From NCBI GenBank assembly GCA_025210655.1, contig JAOARG010000069.1:1-64000 (forward strand): a stretch of 64,000 bases of DNA, read 5' to 3'. This document shows positions 8,059-15,950 of this stretch, piece after piece (the stretch's first letter is position 1; every line of letters begins with the position of its first letter). The position numbers and the translations under genes were made by a program. The notes under the pieces were generated by a model that was not told the origin of the DNA, did not search any database, and was given only the letters and a program-made list of their open reading frames with translations. The stretch comes from Bacillota bacterium. Its GTDB lineage: Bacteria > Bacillota > Clostridia > Peptostreptococcales > Acidaminobacteraceae.

Positions 8059-8304
8059 ATGAAAGTTAAAATAAGGATTACTAAGAGTAGTTGCAGATCT
8101 GGATATCATAGGGAAGGTGACGAGTTTCTAGTTGGCGATTTGTGTCCGAAAATATGCCATGAGTTGTGGCAAAATATTTATCCAAGCGTATATGCTCTTC
8201 AAAATGGAGCAGTACTTGATTATGGTAATGGCAAGGAAAGAAAATTTAGTGCTAAATGTCCAGATGGTGGAAGGGTCTGTGTGATCGGAGAAGTAGTAAA
8301 GTAG
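8059..8304 (+). CDS. TIGR04076-family small protein
   Basis: 81 residues. The pattern MKVKIRITKSSCRSGYHREG, then LCPKICHELWQNIYPSVYAL and FSAKCPDGGRVCVIGEV, matches the TIGR04076 family of Cys-containing small proteins common in Clostridia and of unknown function. Five cysteines are conserved in position and could bind metal or form a redox centre. AGGATGAG lies before the ATG. It is a single gene with a terminator directly behind it and a structured element directly in front. Confidence 0.75.
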   Translation: MKVKIRITKSSCRSGYHREGDEFLVGDLCPKICHELWQNIYPSVYALQNGAVLDYGNGKERKFSAKCPDGGRVCVIGEVVK

Positions 8305-8310
8305 TTTTAG

Positions 8311-8336
8311 AAAGAAAGGTCGTGAGACCTTTCTTC
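8311..8336. terminator. Bidirectional terminator
   Basis: AGAAAGGTC/GACCTTTCT stem between convergent genes; T-rich or A-rich on each side. Confidence 0.7.
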
Positions 8337-8352
8337 AGAGTGATTTGATAAT

Positions 8353-8922
8353 TTAAAGGGATAAATTTATGATTGATCGCCAGTATTTTCTGAATGCAAA
8401 TTCAAGAAAATCTTCTTGGTGGTCAATTTTTTTGTTAGAGATATAATCTATGACACCATCAATATTGCTGTTGCAGTCATATAATAAATAATCTGGATCC
8501 ATTGATATAAGCTCATTTTCATCCATTGCCTTTTTCAAAGATTCTTGAAGGGGAATATATTGCATTGCAATATTGTTATATTTTTCATTGGAAATTACAT
8601 ATGGTGAGTTGGTAAACATTTCTACAAATTTGACTTCATCTGGATTTTCTAGTGCATCGTAAAGTTTTGAAAACCAATAGTTTTTCAGTATGGAACGAAT
8701 TCCTTTATCATAATCTATATTTGCAAAGTAATTCTTGGTCATATTGTTTTTTATATAGTAGTAGAGCTCAAGTACGATTTTTTCTTTTGAAGAAAAGTGA
8801 TGATATACACCACCGTTTGAAACTCCTGATTCGGTAACTATATTTTTAATTGAGGTACCATGAAATCCGTATTCAACAAATAGCTTTAAGGATGCTTTAA
8901 GTATTTTTTCTTTATTATTCAT
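8353..8922 (-). CDS. TetR-family repressor divergent from two SDR genes
   Basis: 189 residues. The TetR helix-turn-helix is at about 10-50 (ILKASLKLFVEYGFHGTSIK and the recognition part VSNGGVYHHFSSKEKIV). The C-terminal helical domain, which would bind the ligand, is not similar to any subfamily I can name. AGGAGG lies 11 bp before the ATG. The gene points away from the two short-chain dehydrogenase genes starting at 9385, with a 460-bp space full of repeated AGAGT half-sites, so it most likely represses both itself and that operon and is released by a hydrophobic or carbonyl compound. Confidence 0.87.
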   Translation of the reverse strand: MNNKEKILKASLKLFVEYGFHGTSIKNIVTESGVSNGGVYHHFSSKEKIVLELYYYIKNNMTKNYFANIDYDKGIRSILKNYWFSKLYDALENPDEVKFVEMFTNSPYVISNEKYNNIAMQYIPLQESLKKAMDENELISMDPDYLLYDCNSNIDGVIDYISNKKIDHQEDFLEFAFRKYWRSIINLSL

Positions 8923-8942
8923 TATTTATAAATCCTCCTAAT

Positions 8943-8958
8943 AAGAGTATGCACTCTT
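8943..8958. promoter_or_regulatory. Putative TetR operator
   Basis: AAGAGT-ATGC-ACTCTT inverted repeat lies 20 bp upstream of the regulator start. The half-site AGAGT recurs three times in the divergent region. Confidence 0.5.
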
Positions 8959-9007
8959 GTATTTTATCACAATTACCAAGTATACACAATTTACAGTAAG
9001 TAAAAAA

Positions 9008-9121
9008 GAGTTGACAATCTGTTTTTAGGTGTGTTAATATAAAACTACAGAGTGAATAATCTGTTTTTAGAAGTTTTAACTATATATATGTGTTGTTTTG
9101 AAGAGTAAACATTCTGTTTAG
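9008..9121 (+). promoter_or_regulatory. Promoter with three direct repeats (putative operators)
   Basis: Repeats GAGTTGACAATCTGTTTT at 9008, GAGTGAATAATCTGTTTT at 9050 and GAGTAAACATTCTGTTTA at 9103 share the pattern GAGTNNANNNTCTGTTT. The first overlaps TTGACA (9011-9016), which has TAATAT at 9035-9040, so a repressor bound there would block the promoter of the SDR operon. Confidence 0.55.
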
Positions 9122-9370
9122 GAGTCCTCTGAAAAAGAACATACAGTTGATTCTTATCTATAATATGTTGGGTTCCAGAGTTGAAAAGAAGATATATATT
9201 GTAGAAAAAGAATTTAAAATTGACTTTTTCAGTGGTTAGATTTTAGGAGTCCTCTGAAAAAGAACATACAGTTGATTCTTATCTATAATATGTTGGGTTC
9301 CAGAGTTGAAAAGAAGATACATATTGTAGAAAAAGAATTTAAAATTGACTTTTTCAGTGGTTAGATTTTA
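9121..9370. repeat. Tandem duplication, 125 bp x 2
   Basis: 9121-9245 and 9246-9370 differ at one base (T/C at 9195 versus 9320). Each unit carries terminal inverted repeats CTGAAAAAG/CTTTTTCAG and fills the 5' leader of the SDR operon. The ATG context comes directly after the second copy. Confidence 0.9.
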
Positions 9371-9384
9371 GGAGGCGTTTTTTT

Positions 9385-10206
9385 ATGAATAATACGATTT
9401 TTGTTACTGGAGCATCAAGTGGTTTAGGAATGAGTGTCTGCAAGCATTTTGCAAATTTGGGTTGGAATGTAGTAGCATCAATGAGAAATACAGAAAAAGG
9501 CTTAATTTATAAAGAGTACAAAAATGTTTTTGTAGTTAGCCTTGATGTAACAAAGCTAGAAATGGCAGAAAATGCTATGAAAGAGGCTGTAGATAAATAC
9601 GGTAAAATAGATGTGTTGTTTAATGCAGCAGGATATGGTGGAGTTTTCCTATTTGAAGACAAGGATGACAACTATTTTAAAGCTCAGATGGATACAAATT
9701 TTTATGGTACTGTCAATACAACTAGGGCTGTAATTCCCTATATGAGGGAAAAAAGATCTGGTCATATAATTAATGTTACTTCCATAGCTGGAAAAGCTGG
9801 TATTCCATTTCAAAGTGCATATGTGGCAAGTAAACATGCTGTTAGTGGTTTTACTGATTCATTGGCATATGAAGTTAAGAATTTTGGTATAAATATGACG
9901 ATTTTTGAGGTAGGTGGTATGAATACAGGCTTTGTCAAGGCAATGGATAATGCAGAAGAAGTATCAATAAATGATTATAAGGAGTATTTTGAAAGGGTAT
10001 CTACTAAGTTAGAGTCTGCTACTATAGATGCATATAAGAACGCACCAAGTTCAGATATGGTAGCAAAAAAGGTAGAAAAGTTAGTGAATATGAGCAGTCC
10101 TCCTGTTTTCTTTAGACCTACTTCAGATTCTAGGATTATGGAGATTATTAGGAGGGTTTTTCCTAGAAAACATTTTAGAAATCTTATGAAGATGGGATTG
10201 GAATAA
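9385..10206 (+). CDS. Short-chain dehydrogenase/reductase
   Basis: 273 residues of the classical SDR fold. The nucleotide loop TGASSGLG is at 8-15, NAAG starts at Asn80, and the catalytic Ser133, Tyr146 and Lys150 are in place (YVASK). The R34 after the second strand (ASMRNTEK) favours NADP(H). It would reduce or oxidise a carbonyl/alcohol pair. The ATG follows GGAGG by 9 bp and lies right after the 125-bp repeats. The next SDR starts 16 bp later, so they form an operon controlled by the divergent TetR. The substrate is unknown; retinol- or steroid-like SDRs have similar length and C-terminus. Confidence 0.88.
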   Translation: MNNTIFVTGASSGLGMSVCKHFANLGWNVVASMRNTEKGLIYKEYKNVFVVSLDVTKLEMAENAMKEAVDKYGKIDVLFNAAGYGGVFLFEDKDDNYFKAQMDTNFYGTVNTTRAVIPYMREKRSGHIINVTSIAGKAGIPFQSAYVASKHAVSGFTDSLAYEVKNFGINMTIFEVGGMNTGFVKAMDNAEEVSINDYKEYFERVSTKLESATIDAYKNAPSSDMVAKKVEKLVNMSSPPVFFRPTSDSRIMEIIRRVFPRKHFRNLMKMGLE

Positions 10207-10222
10207 AAACCGGGGGATTGTT

Positions 10223-11098
10223 ATGAAAAGATTTATTGTACTAACAGGAGCTACTGGTGGAATTGGACAGGAGATTTTGAAAGTATTATTAAAAAATGAT
10301 AAGTATAATATTATAGTAAGTTATAGAAAAGAGAGTCAGTTGAATATGTTTTTAGAGATGGATGACGAAAGGATAATTCCAATAAATGCAGATTTATCAA
10401 AATCTGATGATATTGATAAACTATCAAAGAAAATAAAATCACATGTATCTAATGATGGTATTTACGCATTAATAAATTGTGCAGGTTTGGCCGATGCTAC
10501 CCCCCTAGAATATTCTAGTGAAAAAAAGGCTAGGGAATTAATGGAGGTTAATTATTTTGCCCCAATGAAATTAACTAAGAATTTATTATCAGACTTGAAA
10601 GTATATTCTGATGCAAACGCTGTAAAATCTAGGGTAGTAAATGTTGCATCTTGGGCAGGAGTGGTGGCTCAGCCCTTTATTCCTTTTTATAATGCCTCAA
10701 AATTTGCTATTATGGGTTTTTCAGAGTCTATTTATTATGACCTTGGTTTAGACAATATACATGTAGTTTCAATTATACCAGGGGTTACAAAGACAGCTTT
10801 ACTTTCTAAAACTACAGGAAGTGCATTTGATTCAATAAAAGGGTCAAGTAAGTACGACAAATATAATAAAAATTTCAAAATGTTTTCAACAGATCCTTCT
10901 GAGGGTCCATTTGCTAAATTTTTAAGCAGTTCTAAAAAAGCTGGTGAAAATATAGTGTCTATATTAGAAAAAGATAATCCTAAATCTAGATATGCGATAG
11001 CATCGGATGCTAAGTTTATGGATTTGATCGTAAGTCGATTATTTCCGGTAAAGATGAGATTGGGAATGATGAAGAGAATGTATAGTTTGGAAAAATAA
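10223..11098 (+). CDS. Short-chain dehydrogenase/reductase
   Basis: 291 residues, second SDR of the operon. TGATGGIG at 8-15, NCAG from Asn85, Ser143, Tyr156 and Lys160 (YNASK) give a complete catalytic set. YRKESQ after the second strand again suggests NADP(H). The C-terminal 80 residues are diverged from the upstream SDR but both end in a basic FP-rich stretch (RLFPVKMRLGMMKRM), perhaps for membrane contact. GGGG lies 8 bp before the ATG. The two enzymes may act on successive steps or form a heteromer; this is inferred only from gene order. Confidence 0.87.
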   Translation: MKRFIVLTGATGGIGQEILKVLLKNDKYNIIVSYRKESQLNMFLEMDDERIIPINADLSKSDDIDKLSKKIKSHVSNDGIYALINCAGLADATPLEYSSEKKARELMEVNYFAPMKLTKNLLSDLKVYSDANAVKSRVVNVASWAGVVAQPFIPFYNASKFAIMGFSESIYYDLGLDNIHVVSIIPGVTKTALLSKTTGSAFDSIKGSSKYDKYNKNFKMFSTDPSEGPFAKFLSSSKKAGENIVSILEKDNPKSRYAIASDAKFMDLIVSRLFPVKMRLGMMKRMYSLEK

Positions 11099-11124
11099 CA
11101 TAAGAAAGAATGCAATTTCATGTA

Positions 11125-11157
11125 GGAAAGATCAAAAGATCTTTCCATTATTTTTTT
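11125..11157 (+). terminator. Rho-independent terminator
   Basis: GGAAAGATC-AAAA-GATCTTTCC then ATTATTTTTTT ends the SDR operon. Confidence 0.9.
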
Positions 11158-11335
11158 GTAATAAGATATTAATTAGTATTATTAATTGTTCGGGCAAGTT
11201 ATTTTATAATTAAATACTTAAAAATGATAGGACTAAGAAAATTATTAGTAGAAAAAATTGAACACCTAAGACAGCTTTTTTTACTTTTCTCCTTTTAAAG
11301 CAATATTTAATAATGAAATTGAAAAAGGTTCAAAA

Positions 11336-11905
11336 TTAAGTTAGCTTAACATATTCACTACTAACTATGATTAATTCATCTAATAGTTTTTCTAGTTCTT
11401 CTGGTGTTTCTTTCATACCTGTTTCTATCCAATGAGTTAGGATGCTCCATAGAGTACCAGCATAGAATTTATTTGCATATTTTTCAGCTGTCTCGCTTAA
11501 GTTTCTAGAATTATAAGTGGGGGAGTTCTTTTGAATATCTACAATGTACTTGTGGAATATATTTAAGAGAATAAGTTGCTTATGGTTTTTTAAAAGTTTG
11601 ATAAAAGGCTTATGTTTATTCCATAATTGAAAGTATGAAAGACCCATTTTTCCATTACATTCTTTTATACCTGTCAGTAACTCTTCAAAAGACTCATTGA
11701 AAAGTTGATCTATATACATAGTAAGTACATCTTCTTTTGTTTTGAAGTGTGCATAAAATGTTCTTCTAACTAAGTCAGCTTTTTTCATAATTTCACTTAT
11801 GGATATTTCCCCAAAGTCTTTTTCTTTCATAAGTTGTATTAGGGCCTTTAAAATCATTTGCCTTGATCTTATTGCGCTAGAATATAGTTCTCTTTTTCTT
11901 GTCAT
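11336..11905 (-). CDS. TetR-family regulator
   Basis: 189 residues. The HTH lies near the N-terminus (ILKALIQLMKEKDFGEISIS, then the recognition helix VRRTFYAHFKTKEDV), typical of the TetR_C_8/14 type that often controls oxidoreductases and exporters. The ATG at 11905 is preceded by AAGGAG at 7 bp, so it is preferred over an upstream ATG at 11941 that has no ribosome site. It is divergent from the EFR1 ferredoxin gene at 12058. The shared intergenic space has a 10-bp palindrome and an 8-bp inverted repeat. Confidence 0.85.
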   Translation of the reverse strand: MTRKRELYSSAIRSRQMILKALIQLMKEKDFGEISISEIMKKADLVRRTFYAHFKTKEDVLTMYIDQLFNESFEELLTGIKECNGKMGLSYFQLWNKHKPFIKLLKNHKQLILLNIFHKYIVDIQKNSPTYNSRNLSETAEKYANKFYAGTLWSILTHWIETGMKETPEELEKLLDELIIVSSEYVKLT

Positions 11906-11929
11906 AGTGTACTCCTTTATGTCATAATA

Positions 11930-11963
11930 AATCTTGCACAAAATCTATATAATGAGCAAGATT
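11930..11963. promoter_or_regulatory. Inverted repeat in divergent promoter region
   Basis: AATCTTGC (11930-11937) and GCAAGATT (11956-11963) are perfect complements, possible operator half-sites for the TetR regulator. Confidence 0.4.
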
Positions 11964-11974
11964 GAGTAATTTCA

Positions 11975-12029
11975 TTGACTTTTATCTATAGCATTATTAT
12001 ACTTCAAAATATAAAGTTGCACAATTGTG
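11975..12029 (+). promoter_or_regulatory. Promoter and palindromic operator of the EFR1 gene
   Basis: TTGACT (11975-11980), 17 bp, TATACT (11998-12003). The palindrome CACAATTGTG lies just downstream at 12020-12029, well placed for repression. Confidence 0.6.
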
Positions 12030-12057
12030 ATATTTTTATTTTGAGAGGAGAATAATA

Positions 12058-12855
12058 ATGAGAACGGAAATATATTATTTTACAGGAACGGGAAATGGCT
12101 TATTTATTGCAAAATCAATAAAAGCAAAATTAGAAAGTAATAATGAAAGTGTGAATTTGATAGCAATAAATACTATTGATTTATCAAATGAGATTGTCAG
12201 TGAAGCTGAGAAAATCGGGATAGTATACCCAACGTATGCAATGACAGCTCCAAAAATTGTTAAGGATTTTGCAAAACAACTTAGAGTACGTGATAATAAA
12301 TATTTGTTCTTGTATGGTCACAGTGGCGGAGGTGGAGCTAGGGTTGCTGTAAATGCTATTAAAATTATTCTTCAAGAAAGAGGAATAAATATATCCAATA
12401 CATTTGAAACAACATTTCCAAGTAATAGTGCTATAAAAGCTTATGGCACAGAACAATTAAAAGCAATACTTGATAAGTCTGAGGAGTCGATAGAAAAAAA
12501 TGTATCATCCATAGTAAATGCTGAAGAAAGAAATACATCAAAATTAAATCTTATAAGAAAATCGTCACTGCTTCTAGCAGAAAATCTTGCAGTAATAGGT
12601 GAGAAATTTATGGGATTTAAAAAAATCAGTTCAGATGATACATGCATTGGATGTGCAACATGTGTAAAGGTATGTCCTGTAGAAAATATAAAGCTATCAA
12701 ATAATAGACCGGTTTTTTCTGATAAGTGTGAGATGTGCTTAGCCTGTGTAAATCAATGTCCTAAGAAATCATTGTCATATGGAAAAATGAAAAAAGCTAA
12801 TATGATGTCTTATAGACATCCTGATGTAACACTAAAGGAGTTAATGTATAGATAA
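12058..12855 (+). CDS. EFR1-family flavodoxin-ferredoxin fusion
   Basis: 265 residues. The N-terminal flavodoxin-like part begins YYFTGTGNG, the FMN phosphate loop, and continues to about residue 185. The C-terminal part holds two [4Fe-4S] sites: Cys196, 199, 202, 206 and Cys224, 227, 230, 234. It should shuttle electrons between a ferredoxin pool and flavin-dependent enzymes in the cytoplasm. GAGAGGAG precedes the ATG. The divergent TetR regulator at 11336 probably controls it. A terminator follows. The redox partner is not visible in the neighbourhood. Confidence 0.9.
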   Translation: MRTEIYYFTGTGNGLFIAKSIKAKLESNNESVNLIAINTIDLSNEIVSEAEKIGIVYPTYAMTAPKIVKDFAKQLRVRDNKYLFLYGHSGGGGARVAVNAIKIILQERGINISNTFETTFPSNSAIKAYGTEQLKAILDKSEESIEKNVSSIVNAEERNTSKLNLIRKSSLLLAENLAVIGEKFMGFKKISSDDTCIGCATCVKVCPVENIKLSNNRPVFSDKCEMCLACVNQCPKKSLSYGKMKKANMMSYRHPDVTLKELMYR

Positions 12856-12885
12856 ATAGTGCCGTAGGTCAGTAAGTCATTAATT

Positions 12886-12926
12886 CTCCTAAGTATTTCT
12901 TAAAATACTTAGGGGAATTTTTTTAT
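12886..12926 (+). terminator. Rho-independent terminator
   Basis: CCTAAGTATTT pairs with AAATACTTAGG around CTTA; seven T follow. Confidence 0.92.
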
Positions 12927-12983
12927 TTTTATTTAAATTAGTGTATAATTTAATGAATAATCAGAATAATTGGAGGATGTAAT

Positions 12984-13523
12984 ATGAAAAATTTAGCTTT
13001 AGTGATAGTAGATGTACAGAATGAACTTATTGAAGGTCACCCTTATAATGAGAAGAATCTTATAGAAAATATTAAGAAATTACTTTTAACAGCTAGGAAA
13101 TATGATAGAGCGGTTATTTATGTACGTCATGATGGTGGTGTGGGTACAGAGTTTGAAAAAGAAACACATGGATGGCAAATATACGAAGAGATTGCCCCGA
13201 TTGATGGAGAGAAGATAGTTGAAAAAGAGTACAATAGTGCCTTTCATAAAACAAATCTGAAAGAGTATATGGACAGTAAAAATATAGATAGCATAATGCT
13301 AGTAGGTATGCAGACTGAATACTGTATCGATGCTACATGTAAAAGTGCCTTTGATCTTGAGTATGAAATAATAATGCCTGAAGGAAGCAATACGACTTTT
13401 GACAATGAGTATTTATCAGGTCAAAAGCTTTTTGAGTATTACAACTATAAGATATGGAATAACAGATTTGCTAAGGTTATTCCAATGGATGAAGCTCTAG
13501 AGTATTTAAGAAAAGGTGAGTAG
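12984..13523 (+). CDS. Isochorismatase-like cysteine hydrolase
   Basis: 179 residues of the isochorismatase-like fold. The triad is visible: Asp10 (IVDVQNE), Lys81 (VEKEYNSAF) and Cys114 (GMQTEYCIDAT), with the cis-peptide before the Cys motif. Such enzymes hydrolyse amides such as nicotinamide, ureidoacrylate or N-carbamoyl compounds, or vinyl ethers. GGAGG lies 8 bp before the ATG. The substrate cannot be assigned. A second member of the fold is at 34987. Confidence 0.88.
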   Translation: MKNLALVIVDVQNELIEGHPYNEKNLIENIKKLLLTARKYDRAVIYVRHDGGVGTEFEKETHGWQIYEEIAPIDGEKIVEKEYNSAFHKTNLKEYMDSKNIDSIMLVGMQTEYCIDATCKSAFDLEYEIIMPEGSNTTFDNEYLSGQKLFEYYNYKIWNNRFAKVIPMDEALEYLRKGE

Positions 13524-13526
13524 TTT

Positions 13527-13691
13527 ATGGAGTATAGTGAAATTTGGGAGTATTATCAGATATACCTATGGAAAGTGGCCATGTTTGGCTTAATAAACTG
13601 GCTATTTTGATAGTAGCATCAGCACTTGTTTTTGCTGTGCAGCTGTTTTTTTGGTTTTTAGGTGGAGAAAATGCAGTCGGGTAGTTGGGTA
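13527..13691 (+). pseudogene. Internally deleted copy of the 4164 membrane-protein gene
   Basis: It begins ATGGAGTATAGTG, like the start of the gene at 4164, then jumps directly to a segment nearly identical to 4404-4540, including the shared downstream words GTAGTTGGGTAGTCTGAT. The internal deletion puts the 3' part out of frame, and translation stops after 27 codons. It begins 4 bp after the isochorismatase-like gene and has no good ribosome site. Confidence 0.85.
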
Positions 13692-13755
13692 GTCTGATTG
13701 TCTGATGGGGAAGAAGAAGTTTATAAGATTATAGATATAATCTTATAAATTATAC

Positions 13756-13791
13756 ATCCTAGATATGAGCTTTGCGAATCCTAGACTAATT
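13756..13791. repeat. Fragment of family C element (copy 2)
   Basis: Two CCTAGA words about 28 bp apart, followed by the same leader as before 7306. It marks the left edge of the duplicated segment. Confidence 0.5.
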
Positions 13792-13902
13792 TTTATAGAA
13801 GTAAATTGTTATTTTTACTTTCTCTGAAAATTCTGTTAAAATCATAATCAATAGGAGAAATATCAATTAAGGAACTTAATATTTGTTGGAGGAGATAAAC
13901 TA

Positions 13903-14214
13903 ATGAATAAGGAAGTATTAAAAAAATGGGCACCGGCGTTTTTTATTGCAGCAGGGATATTGACTATTATTATGGGAAACTTAACTACGGGAGCCTTATA
14001 TGTTGTATTAGGAGTAGTTTATATGTTTCTATCTAAGGCAAAAGTTGTTCCTTTAACTGATGAAATGATTAATCAAGTTCTAACTGATGAAGAGTTTAAG
14101 TCCTTTATTGATGGAGATGAAAATATTAAGGCAATAAAAAGATGCCGTGATATTTCAGCATGTAGTTTAGAGGAAGCTATTAATTTGGTTAATGATAATA
14201 TGAAAGAGTTATAG
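13903..14214 (+). CDS. Small membrane protein with L7/L12-like C-terminal motif (copy 2)
   Basis: 103 residues, a paralogue of the gene at 7306; most changes are conservative and lie between residues 52 and 75, while the two membrane segments and the last 30 residues are nearly unchanged. That pattern suggests that both copies are under selection. The leader from 13785 is also conserved, including GGAGGAG before the ATG. The intervening 6.3 kb contains unrelated TetR-linked operons, so the duplication was not simply tandem. Confidence 0.65.
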   Translation: MNKEVLKKWAPAFFIAAGILTIIMGNLTTGALYVVLGVVYMFLSKAKVVPLTDEMINQVLTDEEFKSFIDGDENIKAIKRCRDISACSLEEAINLVNDNMKEL

Positions 14215-14220
14215 ATAAAA

Positions 14221-14250
14221 GGTGCAGTTGTATAGTGACTGCACTTTTTA
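14221..14250 (+). terminator. Rho-independent terminator
   Basis: GTGCAGT pairs with ACTGCAC, then TTTTTA. Confidence 0.8.
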
Positions 14251-14278
14251 ATTGTTATGGGGGAAATAAATTATGAGG

Positions 14279-14345
14279 TGCCGTAGGTCGTAGGTCGTTG
14301 GTGGTAGGTCGGAAGGTCAAGTGCATGAGACTATAGTTGAGTTTG
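14279..14345. repeat. GTAGGTC heptamer repeat (family H)
   Basis: Tandem GTAGGTC words, then GGTAGGTCGGAAGGTCAAG and ACTATAGTTGAG. About 45 bp at its end also occur at 21023-21068 after katG. Confidence 0.65.
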
Positions 14346-14350
14346 TTATT

Positions 14351-14364
14351 GTGACAAAAGTGTC
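14351..14364. promoter_or_regulatory. TGACA-N4-TGTCA palindrome
   Basis: A short operator-like inverted repeat 50 bp before the DUF4269 gene; no matching regulator is evident. Confidence 0.3.
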
Positions 14365-14413
14365 AGATAGTCTAGTCGTCTGATCAGACTAAAAGAATAA
14401 GGAGAATTTTTTT

Positions 14414-14962
14414 ATGCATTCTTGGAAAAACATAGATTATTTAAAAAATGGAAATCCGGTTCAACTTAAGGCTTATGAAGCGATTACTGAGCTTAATATA
14501 TTGAATGACTTAAAGGGGTATGATCCTATTTTAGTAGGTACTATCCCCATTGCAATTGATATCGAAGGGAGTGACCTTGATATTATTTGTGAAGTTTACG
14601 ATTTTGATGATTTTGAAAGATTGATTGTTAAGTTATTTGGTGATTTAGATTCTTTTATTGTAAAAAGGAAGATTGATAAAGACGAAAAAAATATTTTAGT
14701 GGCTAATTTTTTCTTTATGGATTTTGAATTTGAGATATATGCTACATCTGCAAATATAGAGACTTTTAATGGATATAGGCATATGATTATTGAGGATAGG
14801 ATAATAAAATCCTTGGGTGAAGATTTTAGAAAAAGAGTTATTGAACTTAAAATGAGTGGTATTAAAACAGAGCCGGCTTTTACACAGTTATTGGGTTTAT
14901 CGGGGAACCCTTATGAAGCTTTATTTAATTTGAATCTTGATGAGTACAAGTGTGAAGAGTGA
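14414..14962 (+). CDS. DUF4269 nucleotidyltransferase-like protein
   Basis: 182 residues. The sequence GTIPIAIDIEGSDLDIICEV at about 39-58 is the characteristic core of DUF4269, a family with the nucleotidyltransferase fold (G[S/T] motif followed by DLD acidic residues). GTI replaces the canonical GS, and SDLDI carries the two metal-binding aspartates. Its natural substrate is unknown. AAGGAG precedes the ATG. The gene has no obvious operon partner. The following lipoprotein gene starts 87 bp later. Confidence 0.8.
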   Translation: MHSWKNIDYLKNGNPVQLKAYEAITELNILNDLKGYDPILVGTIPIAIDIEGSDLDIICEVYDFDDFERLIVKLFGDLDSFIVKRKIDKDEKNILVANFFFMDFEFEIYATSANIETFNGYRHMIIEDRIIKSLGEDFRKRVIELKMSGIKTEPAFTQLLGLSGNPYEALFNLNLDEYKCEE

Positions 14963-15049
14963 TATTTTGCTATTGATTTGGGTATAATTAATTAGTGTTA
15001 TAATTAAATTTTGAGTATGTAAAATCATATTTAAGAGGTGTAAATCATA

Positions 15050-15946
15050 ATGACTTCAAAGGGAATTTTCAAAAGTTATTTTGCTAGAGTAGTATTTATA
15101 ATGTTGATTGTTTTTATTGCTACTAGTCTTACTGCATGTAGTGATGTGGTGAGTATAGGTCAGGATGAAACTGCAAGTGCTACTCAGAAAAATGATGATG
15201 GGTTGAAGAAATTAGAAGTAGATAATTTAGATAGGAATGAAATTGTCCTAGGAACTTGGTCATATCCTCCGTATCAGTTTGCAGATTCTGAAAATTTTTC
15301 ATTTATTGAAAGGGTAATTGTAGAATCTTATGAGGCTGTTGATGTTAAGGTGACTATTGAGTATTATCCTTGGAATAGGTGTGAACATTTAGTTGATGAA
15401 GGTGTTATTTGGGGTGCTTTTCCATATGTATCTTCTGAAAAAAGGATTGAGAAATTTGTTTTTAGTGATCCTATTTTAGAGTTTGCTTTTCCAGGTAATA
15501 GGTTGTTTTATATGAAAGATACTATTAATCTTGATGGAATAATTTTAGATGAAGAAAGTTTAAAAGACTATAGCATTGGAGCAGCTGAAGGATTTTGGTA
15601 TAATGAGTATTTCCATGAGCATGGTATTGAAGTAGAAAGATCTCCAGATCAAGCAGGTCTCTTTGATAAGCTTATACACCGTAGATTAGATTTAGTGCCA
15701 GCTGAAAAATTTGTTGGTCAATATTATCTCAAAAGCAATTATCCAGAGGAAAGTAGTTTGATAGGAATGACGGAGTTTGGATTTATTCACAATGATCCAA
15801 GTCTAAGGATTATGCTAGATAAAGAAAATGATGATTATAAATGGTTTATGGATAAGTTTAATGAAGGATTTGAAATAATATTAGAGCAGGGAATTTATGA
15901 TGAATTATATCAGGATTTTTTAACAATATATAATCTAGAGGAGTAA
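15050..15946 (+). CDS. Substrate-binding lipoprotein (SBP_bac_3-like) paired with a c-di-GMP enzyme
   Basis: 298 residues. A lipoprotein signal peptide ends in SLTAC with Cys30. After a Ser/Thr/Asp-rich linker, the domain from about 62 onward (IVLGTWSYPPYQFADSEN ... RCEHLVDEGVIWGAFPYVSSEKR) is a family 3 periplasmic binding fold, as used for amino acids. No permease or ATPase accompanies it. Instead a GGDEF/HD-GYP receptor begins 5 bp later, with its ribosome site inside this gene. The likely role is as the extracellular sensor subunit that reports a solute to the c-di-GMP enzyme. Confidence 0.82.
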   Translation: MTSKGIFKSYFARVVFIMLIVFIATSLTACSDVVSIGQDETASATQKNDDGLKKLEVDNLDRNEIVLGTWSYPPYQFADSENFSFIERVIVESYEAVDVKVTIEYYPWNRCEHLVDEGVIWGAFPYVSSEKRIEKFVFSDPILEFAFPGNRLFYMKDTINLDGIILDEESLKDYSIGAAEGFWYNEYFHEHGIEVERSPDQAGLFDKLIHRRLDLVPAEKFVGQYYLKSNYPEESSLIGMTEFGFIHNDPSLRIMLDKENDDYKWFMDKFNEGFEIILEQGIYDELYQDFLTIYNLEE

Positions 15947-15950
15947 TTAC

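Noticed and set aside
9121-9370. The 125-bp repeats as an insertion sequence
   Set aside because: No ORF, no target duplication seen, and units are directly adjacent; a tandem duplication explains them.
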